Shown here: piece by piece, positions 43,825-53,479 of the stretch
How the letters are laid out: the number at the start of each line of letters is the position of its first letter
Numbering within the stretch: the stretch's first letter is position 1
Source of the DNA: Frondihabitans sp. PAMC 28766
GTDB lineage: Bacteria > Actinomycetota > Actinomycetes > Actinomycetales > Microbacteriaceae
DNA: 64,000 nucleotides
NCBI RefSeq assembly: GCF_001577365.1
Contig: NZ_CP014513.1
Location: 3,968,001 to 4,032,000, forward strand
Direction of reading: 5' to 3'
The notes under the pieces: model-generated
Told to the model about the DNA's origin: nothing
Database searches by the model: none
The model's input: the letters and a program-made list of their open reading frames with translations, nothing else
Made by a program: the position numbers and the translations under genes

Positions 43825-45204
43825 TCAGTCTGCGGCGATGCTCTCGGCAGCCCGCGAGATGGCGACCATCTCGTCGCGCGGCACGACTTTGACGCGGACA
43901 CGTTCGGTCGGCGCGTCCGCACCGAGGGCGATCTCGTGCTCGTCGAGGCGGTGCCAGCCCTCGAGATCGGTGTACTCGACACCGCGCGACTCGAGCAGCG
44001 ACACGATGTCGGCCGGGTCGGACGACGCCGGGGCCCACCACGACGCCTGGTCGGTCAGCACGTGCTGCACGGTCTCCATCGCGTCGCTCTTGGTGTGGCC
44101 GATGAGGCCGACGGGGCCGCGCTTGATCCAGCCGGTGGCGTAGACGCCGGGCACGATCTGATCGTCGTCGTCGAGCACCTGGCCCTCGTGGTTGGGGATG
44201 ACGCCGCGCTTCTCGTCGAACGGGATGCCGTCGAGCGGCGATCCGAAGTAGCCCACGGCGCGGTACATCGCCTGGATGTCGACGGTGCGGATCTCGCCGG
44301 TGCCCTCGACGCCGCCGGCACCGTCGGGTCGGGTGCGCTCGTACCGGAACCCGGCCACTCGGCCGTCGGCTCCTGCGACGACCTCGAGGGGCTTCGCGTA
44401 GAAGTGCAGGTGCAGTCGACGGGAGGCTTCGCCGACAGAGCGGGCCCGCCACTGGTTCAGCACCTTGTCGATGACGAAGACCTGCTTGTTGGTCTTGATC
44501 GCGGTGAGCGACGCCTCGTCGTAGTCGAAGTCCTCGTCGTAGACGACCATGTCGACGTCGCGCAGCTCGCCGAGCTCGCGCAGCTCGAGCGGCGAGAACT
44601 TCACCTGCGCGGGCCCGCGGCGCCCGAAGACGTGCACGTCGGTGACGGGCGACGACTTGAGCACGTCGTAGACGTTCGCCGGGATCTCGGTCGGCAGGAG
44701 GTCGTCGGCGTGTTTCGCGAGGATGCGGGACACGTCGAGGGCCACGTTGCCGACGCCGACCACGGCCACCGACTGCGCGTCGAGAGGCCAGTCGCGCGGC
44801 ACGTCGGGGTGCCCGTCGAACCAGCTGACGAAGTCGGCGGCGCCGTACGAGCCGGGCAGGTCGATGCCGGGCACGTCGAGGTCGGCGTCGCGGATGGCGC
44901 CGGTCGAGAAGATGACGGCGTTGTAGTGCTGCTTGAGGTCGTCGAGACCGATGTCGACGCCATAGCGCACGTTGCCGAAGATGCGGATGTCGCCGCGGTC
45001 GAGCACGTCGCGGAGGGCGGTGATGATGCCCTTGATGCGCGGGTGGTCGGGCGCGACGCCGTAGCGTACGAGGCCGTAGGGCGCCGGCAGCTGCTCGAAC
45101 AGGTCGATCTGGACGCCGAACTGGCGTTCGGCCTTCAGGATGATGTCGGCGGCGTAGATGCCGGCGGGGCCGGCTCCGACGATGGCCAGGCGCAACGTGG
45201 TCAC
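43825..45204 (-). CDS. fprA: Ferredoxin-NADP+ reductase (FprA type)
   Basis: A 459-residue flavoprotein of the adrenodoxin-reductase family. It has the FAD motif IVGAGPAGIYAAD at the N-terminus, PYGLVRYGVAPDHP, the NADPH motif VVGVGNVALDVSR, and ATGWIKRGPVGLIGHTKSDA near the C-terminus. It transfers electrons between NADPH and ferredoxin. Such a donor could in principle supply reduced ferredoxin to the benzoyl-CoA-reductase-like system, but it is 15 kb away and is probably a housekeeping gene. The start ATG follows CAGGAGAG. Confidence 0.9.
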   Translation of the reverse strand: MTTLRLAIVGAGPAGIYAADIILKAERQFGVQIDLFEQLPAPYGLVRYGVAPDHPRIKGIITALRDVLDRGDIRIFGNVRYGVDIGLDDLKQHYNAVIFSTGAIRDADLDVPGIDLPGSYGAADFVSWFDGHPDVPRDWPLDAQSVAVVGVGNVALDVSRILAKHADDLLPTEIPANVYDVLKSSPVTDVHVFGRRGPAQVKFSPLELRELGELRDVDMVVYDEDFDYDEASLTAIKTNKQVFVIDKVLNQWRARSVGEASRRLHLHFYAKPLEVVAGADGRVAGFRYERTRPDGAGGVEGTGEIRTVDIQAMYRAVGYFGSPLDGIPFDEKRGVIPNHEGQVLDDDDQIVPGVYATGWIKRGPVGLIGHTKSDAMETVQHVLTDQASWWAPASSDPADIVSLLESRGVEYTDLEGWHRLDEHEIALGADAPTERVRVKVVPRDEMVAISRAAESIAAD

Positions 45205-45344
45205 GGGGTATTCACTCTCCTGCGGTGCGGGGGTCCGAGTGGTGATCGGACTCGTGTGATCAGAATCGTGGCCGCGAAGCGACCGGGGGTTGTTCGGAGC
45301 CGGCCGGACACGCGGCAGGCCGGGCTGATGTGAGGCAGCGGGCG

Positions 45345-46424
45345 TCAGCCCTTGCGTTCGACGACGCGGTCGGCGAAGCGCGTGAGCGCTTTCTTGACCG
45401 GGCCGGCCGGCAGCGGCGCGAGCGCGTCGACGGCCGACATCGCCCAGCGGCGTGCCTCGTCGTGCGTGCGGCGGGTGACGTCGTGCTCGCGCAGCTGCGT
45501 GACGGTGTCTTGCAGGTCGGCCTCGCTCATCTGCGAACCCGCGAGCGCTGCCTTGACCGTGGCCTCGATCTCGCTGAGCAGCGCCGCCGAGTCGATGTCG
45601 GTCTGCGCCTCCTGGCGGAGGTACATGAGCGGCAGGGTCTCGACACCGGCCAGCAGGTCGGTGCCGGCGCGTTTGCCCGTGTCGGAGGTCGTCGGTGACA
45701 GGTCGATGACGTCGTCGACGAGCTGGAAGGCCACGCCGATCTTCTCGCCGAACGAGGCGACCGGGCCCAGGTACTCACGAGGAGCACCCGAGAACATGAC
45801 GCCGACCTTGGCCGCCATCGAGATGAGCGAGCCGGTCTTGTCGGAGAGCACGTCGAGATAGTGGTCGATCGGGTCGTCGCCCTCTCGGGGGCCGATGGTC
45901 TCGTGCAGCTGGCCGAGGCAGAGGCGCTCGAACGTCTGAGCCTGAAGCCGTATGGCCTCTTCACCGAGGTCGGCGACGATGGTCGAGGCGCGAGCGAAGA
46001 GCAGATCGCCGGTCAGGATCGCGACGTTGTTGCCCCATTTGGTCTGGGCGCTCGGCACTCCGCGGCGAACGACGGCGTCGTCCATCACGTCGTCATGGTA
46101 GAGCGAGGCGAGGTGGGTGATCTCGACGGCCTGCGCCGCCGAGACGACGGCGTCGGTCGACCCCTCGCCGAGTTGCGCGACGAGCAGGGCGAGCGTCGGC
46201 CGGGTGCGCTTGCCTCCGGCGACGAGGAGGTAACGGCTGGTGACGTCGGCGAGGTCGTCGCCGAAGGCCATCTCGCGCACGAGCCCCTCTTCGACGCGCT
46301 CGAGCCCTGCGTCGATGTCACGGAGGAATCGACGCTCGGAGGCTGACGAGAACAGCTTCTCGGCAAGCCCCAGCGACGAGGTCAGGGAGGACGCGCGACG
46401 TGCGGTCGGTGCGCTCGGGGTCAC
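45345..46424 (-). CDS. Polyprenyl diphosphate synthase (menaquinone side chain)
   Basis: A 359-residue trans-prenyltransferase. The first aspartate-rich motif lies in SLYHDDVMDDA and the second in QLVDDVIDLS; GGKRTRP precedes the first, and GDLLFARA follows. It condenses isopentenyl diphosphate units into the long polyprenyl tail. The next gene downstream encodes the demethylmenaquinone methyltransferase and the two are separate but same-strand, so the product probably goes to menaquinone. Length is normal for heptaprenyl/nonaprenyl synthases. Confidence 0.88.
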   Translation of the reverse strand: MTPSAPTARRASSLTSSLGLAEKLFSSASERRFLRDIDAGLERVEEGLVREMAFGDDLADVTSRYLLVAGGKRTRPTLALLVAQLGEGSTDAVVSAAQAVEITHLASLYHDDVMDDAVVRRGVPSAQTKWGNNVAILTGDLLFARASTIVADLGEEAIRLQAQTFERLCLGQLHETIGPREGDDPIDHYLDVLSDKTGSLISMAAKVGVMFSGAPREYLGPVASFGEKIGVAFQLVDDVIDLSPTTSDTGKRAGTDLLAGVETLPLMYLRQEAQTDIDSAALLSEIEATVKAALAGSQMSEADLQDTVTQLREHDVTRRTHDEARRWAMSAVDALAPLPAGPVKKALTRFADRVVERKG

Positions 46425-46452
46425 AGGATCACCTCAGGTCGGGTGGCGAAGG

Positions 46453-47181
46453 TCAGGCGGGAGCCGACGAGGGGCGCCGGGTCGAGGTGGCGGGCTTGTG
46501 GCCGCGGTGCAGGGCGACGATGCCCGCGGTGAGGTTGCGGTGCGCGACGCGCGTGAAGCCGGCGCCTCGGATCCACTGGCTGAGGATCTCCTGCTCGGGC
46601 CACTTCTCGATCGACTCGGCGAGGTAGGAGTAAGCCGGGCCGTTGCTCGAGGTGACCTTCGCGATGCCGGGCAGGATGTGCTTGAGGTAGGCCTGGTAGC
46701 CGATGCGGAGGCCCGCGAGCGGCGGCGTCGAGAACTCGCAGATGACGAGACGGCCGCCGGGCTTCAGCACCCGGTACATCTCGGCGAGCGCCGTCTTCGG
46801 CTTGTTGACGTTGCGGAGGCCGAACGAGATGGTGACGGCGTCGAACTCGTCGGCGCCGAACGGCAGGTCTTCGGCGTCGCCGACGATGAATTCGAGGTGG
46901 GGCTGGCGCTTACGACCGACCTCGACCATGCCGGCTGAGAAGTCGAGGGCGGTGACCGTGGCGCCGCTCTTCGCGATCGCGGCCGACGACGTCCCCGTGC
47001 CCGCGGCGATGTCGAGCACCTTCTCGCCGGGCTTGGCGCCGATCGCCTTGACGGTGGCGATGCGCCAGAGCACGGCGTTGCCGGCCGACAGGATGTCGTT
47101 GGTCACGTCGTAGTGCGCGGCCACCCCATCGAACATGGAGGCAACCTCGTGGGGCTGCTTGTTCATATCGGCCTTGGTCAC
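46453..47181 (-). CDS. menG: Demethylmenaquinone methyltransferase
   Basis: A 242-residue SAM-dependent methyltransferase of the UbiE/MenG family. It has VASMFDGVAAHYDVTND near the start, the SAM motif VLDIAAGTGTSS, VGDAEDLPF and the FGLRNV signature. A basic Ser/Thr/Arg-rich tail of about 20 residues is extra. It makes the last step of menaquinone synthesis. It lies upstream of the polyprenyl synthase on the same strand and is divergent from menF. Confidence 0.9.
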   Translation of the reverse strand: MTKADMNKQPHEVASMFDGVAAHYDVTNDILSAGNAVLWRIATVKAIGAKPGEKVLDIAAGTGTSSAAIAKSGATVTALDFSAGMVEVGRKRQPHLEFIVGDAEDLPFGADEFDAVTISFGLRNVNKPKTALAEMYRVLKPGGRLVICEFSTPPLAGLRIGYQAYLKHILPGIAKVTSSNGPAYSYLAESIEKWPEQEILSQWIRGAGFTRVAHRNLTAGIVALHRGHKPATSTRRPSSAPA

Positions 47182-47313
47182 CCCGTGATCCTACCGGCTC
47201 GGTCTGCACCCCACCCGAGTGGAGTGGCCGCTCGGGCGATGCACGACGAACACCCAGGGAGAGAGGACGGAACGGCAGGCCGACCTCGCATCCTGCGTCG
47301 TTACGATGAGGCG

Positions 47314-48645
47314 GTGAACGACCTCGCAACCGGTGAGAGCCCCGTCGGCCTGACCGTCAAGACCACCCGTATCGACGACATCACACCACTGCTGACACTC
47401 GTCGACCCGCGCCAGCCTCTGGCGTTCGTCCGACGCAACGACGGCATCGCCGGTGTCGGGACGGCCCTGCGACTGGAGTTCCGCGGCGAGACGCGAATGA
47501 GCGACGCAGCACGCGCCTGGCGAGAGATCGCCGCGGCCGCGCAGGTCGACGACGAGGTCACGGTCGCAGGATCCGGATTGGTCGCGTTCGGCTCGTTCGC
47601 CTTCGCCGCCGAGTCGCAGGAGGCCAGCGTGCTGATCGTTCCCCGCCTCGTGCTGGGCCACCGGGACGGGGTGCACTGGATCACTCGTATCGGCACGGTC
47701 GACGACGTCGCCGCCGAGAGCGTCGACCCGGTGCTGCTGGGGGCGGAGTACCACGTGCCGATGGCGCCCGGGGCCTTCGGGCCGGCCGAGTACGCGGCAG
47801 CCGTGGCGGGTGCGGTCGAGGCGATCGAGCGCGGCGAGGTGAGCAAGGTCGTGCTCGCCCGCACTCTCGAGGGCACGCTGCCTCTCGGGGCCGACGTGCG
47901 CGTGCTGGCGGCCGACCTGGCGAGCGGCTACCCCGACACCTACACGTTCGCCGTCGAGGGCCTGATCGGCTCCAGCCCGGAGACGCTGATCCGCAGCGAG
48001 AAAGGTGAGCTGACTGCCCGGGTCCTGGCCGGCAGCAAGGCTCGAGGCACCGATGCGCTGAGCGACTCGGCCGCGGCCGCCGAGCTGGCCACCTCGCCGA
48101 AAGACCTCGACGAGCACGCCTTCGCGCTGCAGAGCCTGCTGCAGACCTTCGCTCGGCACGCGACGCACGTCGTGACGGCCGAGACGCCGTTCACCCTCAA
48201 GCTGCCGAACGTCTGGCACCTGGCGACCGACGTGCGGGGGCGGTTGGCCGACGGCGCCTCGTCCCTCGACCTCATCGACACGCTGCACCCGACCGCCGCC
48301 GTGGCCGGCACGCCGACGACCGAGGCCCTGGCCGCGATCGCGCGCCTGGAGCCGTTCGACCGCGGGCGCTATGCGGGCCCGGTCGGCTGGGTCGGAGCCG
48401 ACGGCGACGGCGAGTGGGCGATCGCACTGCGGTGTGCCCAGGTCAGCTACCCCGAAGGCGGCGGCCCGGCGACGGTCACCGCCTTCGCCGGGGCTGGAAT
48501 CGTGCGCGAGTCGGTGCCCGAGGCCGAAGTCGCCGAGACGACGATGAAGTTCAGGCCGATCGTCGACGCGCTCGGCCGCGGAATCCCCGACGAGCCGGGG
48601 CGACCGCTGCCGTCGCGGCCGGCGTGGGCGTCGCCCGCCGGCTGA
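47314..48645 (+). CDS. menF: Isochorismate synthase
   Basis: A 443-residue chorismate-utilising enzyme starting with GTG at 47314. The C-terminal catalytic domain has SKVVLARTLEG (catalytic Lys), GSSPETLIR, VLAGSKARGT, LHPTAAVAGTPT and AGAGIVRESVPEAEVAET. These fit MenF/EntC rather than anthranilate or salicylate synthases. It converts chorismate to isochorismate, the first step of menaquinone synthesis. The downstream MenD gene lies 1 kb away on the other strand. Confidence 0.88.
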   Translation: MNDLATGESPVGLTVKTTRIDDITPLLTLVDPRQPLAFVRRNDGIAGVGTALRLEFRGETRMSDAARAWREIAAAAQVDDEVTVAGSGLVAFGSFAFAAESQEASVLIVPRLVLGHRDGVHWITRIGTVDDVAAESVDPVLLGAEYHVPMAPGAFGPAEYAAAVAGAVEAIERGEVSKVVLARTLEGTLPLGADVRVLAADLASGYPDTYTFAVEGLIGSSPETLIRSEKGELTARVLAGSKARGTDALSDSAAAAELATSPKDLDEHAFALQSLLQTFARHATHVVTAETPFTLKLPNVWHLATDVRGRLADGASSLDLIDTLHPTAAVAGTPTTEALAAIARLEPFDRGRYAGPVGWVGADGDGEWAIALRCAQVSYPEGGGPATVTAFAGAGIVRESVPEAEVAETTMKFRPIVDALGRGIPDEPGRPLPSRPAWASPAG

Positions 48646-48660
48646 CGCACACCAGGGCTG

Positions 48661-48724
48661 AAACCCTCGTGGCCGGCGTCGGCGCAATGCCTAGGCATTG
48701 CGCCGACGCCGCTCGCGAGGGTTT
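48661..48724. terminator. Bidirectional palindromic terminator between menF and ppk2
   Basis: A perfect 36-base palindrome (48675-48710, centre CCTAGG) is enclosed by a second pair of arms, AAACCCTCG and CGAGGGTTT. It lies between convergent genes. The right outer arm overlaps the stop codon of ppk2. Confidence 0.85.
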
Positions 48725-49574
48725 AGCTCGCGGCGAGGCGTGTCTTCTCGACGGCGACGTCGAAGTCGGCCGGGGGCCAGCCCAGATCGAGCCCGCGGAG
48801 AGCGTTCGTGAGGAGGCGCTGCACGGCTACCCGCGCATACCACTTGCGATCTGCCGGCACCACGAACCAGGGCGCGCTCTCGGTCGAGGTGCGCTGCAAG
48901 GCGACCTCGTAGGCATCCTGGTAGTCGGCCCAGAGGTTCCGCTCGTCGATGTCGCCGGGGTTGTACTTCCAGAACTTGTCGGGGCGGGCCAGGCGGTCGG
49001 CGAGGCGCGCCTTCTGCTCGTCGAACGAGATGTGCAGCATCACCTTGACCAGGGTGGTGCCGCTCGCCGCCAGCTCCTCCTCGAAGGCGACGATCTCGCC
49101 ATAGCGCTGCTCGATCACGTCGGGCGAGACCAGCGAGCGCACCTTCGCGACCAGCACGTCTTCGTAGTGCGACCGGTCGAAGACGCCGATCATGCCGACG
49201 CCCGGCAACTCGCGGCGGATGCGCCAGAGAAAGTCGTGGGCGAGCTCCTCTTCGGTCGGCTTCTTGAACGCGTAGTGGTCGATGCCCTGCGGGTCGACGG
49301 CGCCCACGACGTGGCGCACGATGCCGCCCTTGCCGGCGGTGTCCATCGCCTGCAACACCAGCAGCACCCGCTTCGTGCCGCCCCCCGCGCGGGAGTCGGC
49401 GAACAGCTTCTCCTGCAGCTCGGACAGCTGCTCGGCGCCTGACTCGAGCGACTGCACGCCGTACTGCTTGCCGCCCGTGAATCCGGGGGTCGACGCCGGG
49501 TCGACGTCGGCGAGCCGGAACCCCTCGCCGACTCGGAGCTGCTCGGTGGGCTCGGTCTTCCACGTCTTGGCCAT
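48723..49574 (-). CDS. ppk2: Polyphosphate kinase 2 family protein
   Basis: A 283-residue PPK2-type P-loop kinase. Walker A is LQAMDTAGKGGIVRH, Walker B lies in GVFDRSHYEDVLV, and the lid region is KVMLHISFDEQKARLADRL. WKYNPGDIDERNLW and DRKWYARVAV follow. It transfers phosphate between polyphosphate and nucleotides; sequence alone does not tell AMP-, ADP- or GDP-preferring classes apart with certainty. Length and single domain fit class I or III. It stands alone between menF and menD. Confidence 0.88.
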   Translation of the reverse strand: MAKTWKTEPTEQLRVGEGFRLADVDPASTPGFTGGKQYGVQSLESGAEQLSELQEKLFADSRAGGGTKRVLLVLQAMDTAGKGGIVRHVVGAVDPQGIDHYAFKKPTEEELAHDFLWRIRRELPGVGMIGVFDRSHYEDVLVAKVRSLVSPDVIEQRYGEIVAFEEELAASGTTLVKVMLHISFDEQKARLADRLARPDKFWKYNPGDIDERNLWADYQDAYEVALQRTSTESAPWFVVPADRKWYARVAVQRLLTNALRGLDLGWPPADFDVAVEKTRLAAS

Positions 49575-49678
49575 GGCTTCGACCCTAGACCTGTTGGTTA
49601 TTCAGGCGGATTGCCGGATTCGAGCCGTTGAGGGCATCCGATCGGGCGCCAGTCCTGAATCGTCGACGCCAGCAGCGC

Positions 49679-51469
49679 TCAGCCGAGCGGCACCTCGACG
49701 AGCACCGGTCCGGGCGAGCCGACCAGCGCCTGCTCGAGTTCGCCCCGAGTCGCCGCCCGCACGTACTCCCAGCCGTAGGCCGCCGCCAGGTGCTCGAACG
49801 AGATCGGCTGCGGCGTCGACTGCACGCGGCGCATGGCGTCGGCCGGCGCGACCTGAGCCACCTCGAGGCCGTCGAAGATGGTGCCGCCGCCGTCGTTGCC
49901 CACGATCACCTGGATGCGGGGTTTCGCCTCACCCTCGCCGAAGAGCAGCGAGCCGGCGTCGTGCAGCAGGGTCAGGTCGCCCACGAGCACGCGAGTCACG
50001 CCGCGCGCCCCGTCGGCCCAGCCGAGGCGGCCGCCGCCGACGCCCCCCGCTTGGCTGGCCAGCCCGATGCCCGTCGCCGTCGCGATCGTGCCGTCGATGC
50101 CGGCCAGACCGCGATTGGCGTGCACGGCGATCTTCTTGCCGGGCACGAACACGTCGGCCTCGCGGATCAGCCGCGACGCCCCGAGCACGAGCCGGTCGTG
50201 CGGCCAGGTGGCGCGCCAGAGCGCCTCGACGAGGCTGCGCCGAGTGACGGGTCGGCGGATCACGTCGACCTCGCCCCGCAAGAACGCAGCCCGGACGGCA
50301 GGATCATCGCTGGTCGCCGCATCGAGATCGGGCGCGGCCTCGTCGTCGTCGCCGACCAGTTCGCGGCCGGTCTGCACCCACGTGCCGACCCACTCGCGGT
50401 GCGCAAGGTCGCTCGACCGCTCGGACGCCTCGACCTGCACCGCCTCCACCACCGTCGCGCCGTGCGACGGGTCGTACGCCTCCGGCACGGGGCCGCGCAC
50501 CACGATCACCTCGACGTCAGCCCGCTTCAGCAGCGCCGGCACCTGCCGGGTCAGCGTCGGGTGCCCGAAGACGATCGCGCGCCGCACCCGGCCGCCGAAC
50601 TCCGGCGCGTCGAGCAGCTCGCGGTAGGCGGGGGCGAGGTTGCGGCCGAACCTCGCACCGCTCGAGACCTCGGCGACGAGGGGCGCCCCGAGCAGGTGCG
50701 CAGTCTCTTCGGCGTCGGGCCCGGCGCCGTGGCCCGCCACCACGACGGTGGCCGGGTCGACATCGACCTCGAGGGCTAGCGGGGGCGTCATCGAAGCGGC
50801 AGGATGCCACGGGGCCGGGCCGCCGGATCCTGCGCCCTCGGTCTCGTCGGCACGGGCCGGGAGGCTCGTGGCCTTCGCCGAGAGGGGCTCGCGGAAGGCG
50901 ATGTTCAGCTGCACGGGCCCGGGCGTGGCGGGCTCGTCGGGGCTCGACGAGCGACCGAGCGCCGCCGACATGGCCTCGCGGACGAGCTCGCGGACGACGG
51001 CGCCGTCGACCCTGCTGTCGCCGGGTGCGTCGACGTCGCGCAGCAGCCGCAGCGACTCGCCGAAGAGCGCCGACTGATGGGTGGTCTGGTTGGCGCCGAT
51101 GCCACGCAGCTCGGGCGGCCGATCGGCCGTCAGCAGGATCATGGGCACACCCGAGTGGTGCGCCTCGAGCACCGCCGGATGAAGGTTCGCGACTGCCGTG
51201 CCCGACGTCGTGACGACGGCGGCCGGCAGGCCCTGCTCGACCGCCAGCCCGAGGGCGAGGAACCCGCTCGAGCGCTCGTCGAGCCGGACATGCAGGCGCA
51301 GACGCCCCGCCCGCTCGAACTCGGCTGCCGCCAACGCGAGAGCCTGCGAGCGCGACCCGGGGCTCAGCACGATGTCGCGCACACCGGCCCGCTCGAGCTC
51401 GGCGAGTAGGACCACGGCGAAGTCGGTGGCGGGGCTGCCGGAAGGAAGAGGAAGTTCGGTCGAAGGCAC
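49679..51469 (-). CDS. menD: SEPHCHC synthase (MenD)
   Basis: A 596-residue ThDP-dependent enzyme. The N-terminal domain begins after GTG with ATDFAVVLLAELERAGV and has SPGSRSQALALA and DERSSGFLALGLA with the catalytic Glu. The ThDP-binding GDLTLLHDAGSLL segment is followed by VGNDGGGTIFDGLEVA. It adds a succinyl group from 2-oxoglutarate to isochorismate. The GTG shares one base with the stop of the upstream small membrane protein gene (TAGTG). A Glu-Gly-Ala-rich insert at about residues 195-220 is not conserved in the family. Confidence 0.9.
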   Translation of the reverse strand: MPSTELPLPSGSPATDFAVVLLAELERAGVRDIVLSPGSRSQALALAAAEFERAGRLRLHVRLDERSSGFLALGLAVEQGLPAAVVTTSGTAVANLHPAVLEAHHSGVPMILLTADRPPELRGIGANQTTHQSALFGESLRLLRDVDAPGDSRVDGAVVRELVREAMSAALGRSSSPDEPATPGPVQLNIAFREPLSAKATSLPARADETEGAGSGGPAPWHPAASMTPPLALEVDVDPATVVVAGHGAGPDAEETAHLLGAPLVAEVSSGARFGRNLAPAYRELLDAPEFGGRVRRAIVFGHPTLTRQVPALLKRADVEVIVVRGPVPEAYDPSHGATVVEAVQVEASERSSDLAHREWVGTWVQTGRELVGDDDEAAPDLDAATSDDPAVRAAFLRGEVDVIRRPVTRRSLVEALWRATWPHDRLVLGASRLIREADVFVPGKKIAVHANRGLAGIDGTIATATGIGLASQAGGVGGGRLGWADGARGVTRVLVGDLTLLHDAGSLLFGEGEAKPRIQVIVGNDGGGTIFDGLEVAQVAPADAMRRVQSTPQPISFEHLAAAYGWEYVRAATRGELEQALVGSPGPVLVEVPLG

Positions 51470-51843
51470 TACTTCATCTTGCCAGCGGGGCCGTCGTCGT
51501 CGTGCTCGGCGAACTCCTGCTCGAGCTTTCGGAGGCGCTCCTCCAGGGTCTCGCGGTCGGCGGCCGAGACGGGCCGGCTTGTCGTGCCCAGGAAGTCGGG
51601 GTCGTCGTCGGGCCCGCGCACGCCGCGACCGGCCCGCGTCACGCCGGAGCCGTATCGGCGGCCGAGCGTGAACCACAGCACGCTGCCGATCAACGGAAGC
51701 ACGACGATCACGGTCACCCAGAGGGCCTTGCCGAACACGCGGAAGCGACTGCGGTCGGCGAAGAGGCAGTCGACCAGCGAGTAGATGTAGAACGCTACTG
51801 CGGCGACGACGGCGACGAACAGGCCCTTGACCATGGGAGTCAT
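51469..51843 (-). CDS. PLDc_N-domain small membrane protein
   Basis: A 124-residue protein with two transmembrane segments (VKGLFVAVVAAVAFYIYSLVDCLF and ALWVTVIVVLPLIGSVLWFTLG) and a charged C-terminal helix (ETLEERLRKLEQEFAEH). This is the phospholipase D N-terminal-type domain found alone in many actinobacteria. It has no catalytic HKD motif. It overlaps menD by one base, so the two are coupled, though a functional link with menaquinone is unproven. An in-frame ATG at 51834 is another possible start. Confidence 0.75.
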   Translation of the reverse strand: MTPMVKGLFVAVVAAVAFYIYSLVDCLFADRSRFRVFGKALWVTVIVVLPLIGSVLWFTLGRRYGSGVTRAGRGVRGPDDDPDFLGTTSRPVSAADRETLEERLRKLEQEFAEHDDDGPAGKMK

Positions 51844-51911
51844 CGTAGGCGCGGATCCTGTGCGCCCCGCGCACCCATCCCGTGCCGAGACCGCTCGCTT
51901 AGACTGCGGCT

Positions 51912-52328
51912 GTGAAAGCCACGATTCTGTACACCCTCGCCCGGCTCGGCGTCTTCGTCGTCCTCTTCCTGGTCGTGAGCCTCACCCATCTCTCGGTCTA
52001 CCTCTCGGCCGCGATCGCAGCCGTGCTGGCCCTGCTCGTCTCGTACATTTTCTTCGGACGGCTTCGTCGCGGGGTCGCCGAATCCATCGTGCGTCGCCGC
52101 GCCGCCCCCGAGCGCGACGAAGACGCCGACCTCGAGGACTCCGTGCTCGACGGCCCAGCGATCGCCGGCCCAGCGATCGCCGGCACCGGCCTCGCCGCAC
52201 CGTCAGTCGGCACCGTGCCGAGCGGCGGCCCGGTGCCGAGCGGCGGCCCGGTGCTGAACGGCGGCACGCCCGCGCAGGCTCCGCGCCCGACTGCCCGCCG
52301 CGCCGCTCCCCCGGCCGAGGACGACTAG
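51912..52328 (+). CDS. DUF4229 membrane protein
   Basis: A 138-residue protein. Two transmembrane helices (YTLARLGVFVVLFLVVS and VYLSAAIAAVLALLVSYIFF) are followed by RLRRGVAESIVRR and a low-complexity tail with repeats GPAIAGPAIAG and VPSGGPVPSGGPV. The first half matches the DUF4229 family of actinobacteria, often found next to men genes. The repeated tail corresponds to repeated DNA and may vary between strains. Function is unknown. Confidence 0.75.
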   Translation: MKATILYTLARLGVFVVLFLVVSLTHLSVYLSAAIAAVLALLVSYIFFGRLRRGVAESIVRRRAAPERDEDADLEDSVLDGPAIAGPAIAGTGLAAPSVGTVPSGGPVPSGGPVLNGGTPAQAPRPTARRAAPPAEDD

Positions 52329-52493
52329 CCCCACGCGGCTCCCGTACCGCTCCGAGGGCGTGCCCTCCGAGCGGCTCCCGTGCCGCTCCGAGGCGTGCCC
52401 TCCGGAGGAGAAACCGGCGGCTGAGAGCCTTCCAACGGCCGACGCGCCGCGCGTCTCCTCTGCATGGGACTGCGGCACAGCAGCGGCGCTCAC

Positions 52494-53470
52494 CTACAGG
52501 AGGAAGAACAGCACCGCGGCGAGCGCCAGCGAGAAGAGCAGCGCCGAGAACGATGACAGCTTGAGGGCGAGGATCAGCTCTTTCGGCGTCTTGCCGGTCA
52601 CACCGATGATGAGCGCGGGCACCGTCAGGATCGCGGTGAAGTAGACGTATCCGGCGCCGAAGTACAGCCAGGCGAAGTAGACCAGCAGGAGATAGGGCAG
52701 CGCAAGGAACAGCGCGTAGACGATGCGGGCGCCCCGCTGGCCGAGCACGACGGCGAGTGTCCGCTTGCCCGCGAGGCGATCCTGGTCGATGTCGCGGATG
52801 TTGTTGACCATGAGCACGGCGCACGAGAAGAGCCCGATCATGATTGCCATGACGACCGCGACCTCGCGGATCTGGTGGGCCTGCACGAAGTAGGTGCCGA
52901 CCGTGGCGACGAGCCCGAAGAAGACGAACACGAAGATCTCGCCCATGGCGTTGTAGCCGTAGGGGCGCTTGCCGCCGGTGTAGAACCATGCGGCGACGAC
53001 GCACGCGGCGCCGATGGCGAACATCCACCAGAACTGCGTGATGACGATCACGGCGATGCCGGCGGCGGCGGCCACCGCGAACGATGCGAAGGCCACGTTG
53101 CGCACACGCTTGGGGTTGGCGACGCCGCCGCCGGTGAGACGGGGCGGCCCGAGGCGATACTTGTCGGTGCCGCGGATTCCGTCGGAGTAGTCGTTCGCGT
53201 AGTTGACCCCGACCTGCAAGAACAGGGCGACGACGAAGCACAACACGGCGAGAGGCCAGTCGAACCGGTTGATCGTCGATGCCGCCGAGCTGCCGAGCAC
53301 CACCGGGGCGATGGCGAGGGTCAGGGTGCGGGGCGGGCGCCGCTGATCCAGTCGGCCGCGGTCGCCTTGCGCGCGGGGGCACCGCCAGGGCGACCTCCGG
53401 GGCGACCGCCAGGTCGACCGCCCGGGCGCCCGCTGCTCTTCTGCCTGCTCTTGGTTCTGCTCGATGCCAC
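52494..53470 (-). pseudogene. menA: 1,4-dihydroxy-2-naphthoate polyprenyltransferase, frameshifted
   Basis: The main frame encodes a multi-pass UbiA-family prenyltransferase with NYANDYSDGIRGTD (first Asp-rich motif), YTGGKRPYGY and NNIRDIDQDRLAGKRT (second motif). The N-terminus (GTG at 53470, then KATAADWISGAR) lies in another frame. The break is the GGGG run at 53330-53333; a fifth G would join RPRTLTLAIAPVVLGS. Since menaquinone is normally essential, a sequencing error is likely. The N-terminal arm contains four RPGG repeats. Last gene of menB-menE-menA. Confidence 0.82.
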
Positions 53471-53479
53471 CCTGGAATC

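Noticed and set aside
45225..45270. GTCCGA/TCGGAC hairpin downstream of the polyprenyl synthase gene as a riboswitch
   Set aside because: The stem is short, there is no known riboswitch core, and the place fits neither leader nor strong terminator.
53385..53440. Regular 12-base repeats that could suggest a CRISPR or regulatory array
   Set aside because: They are in frame and encode RPGG units of the MenA N-terminus; there are no spacers.
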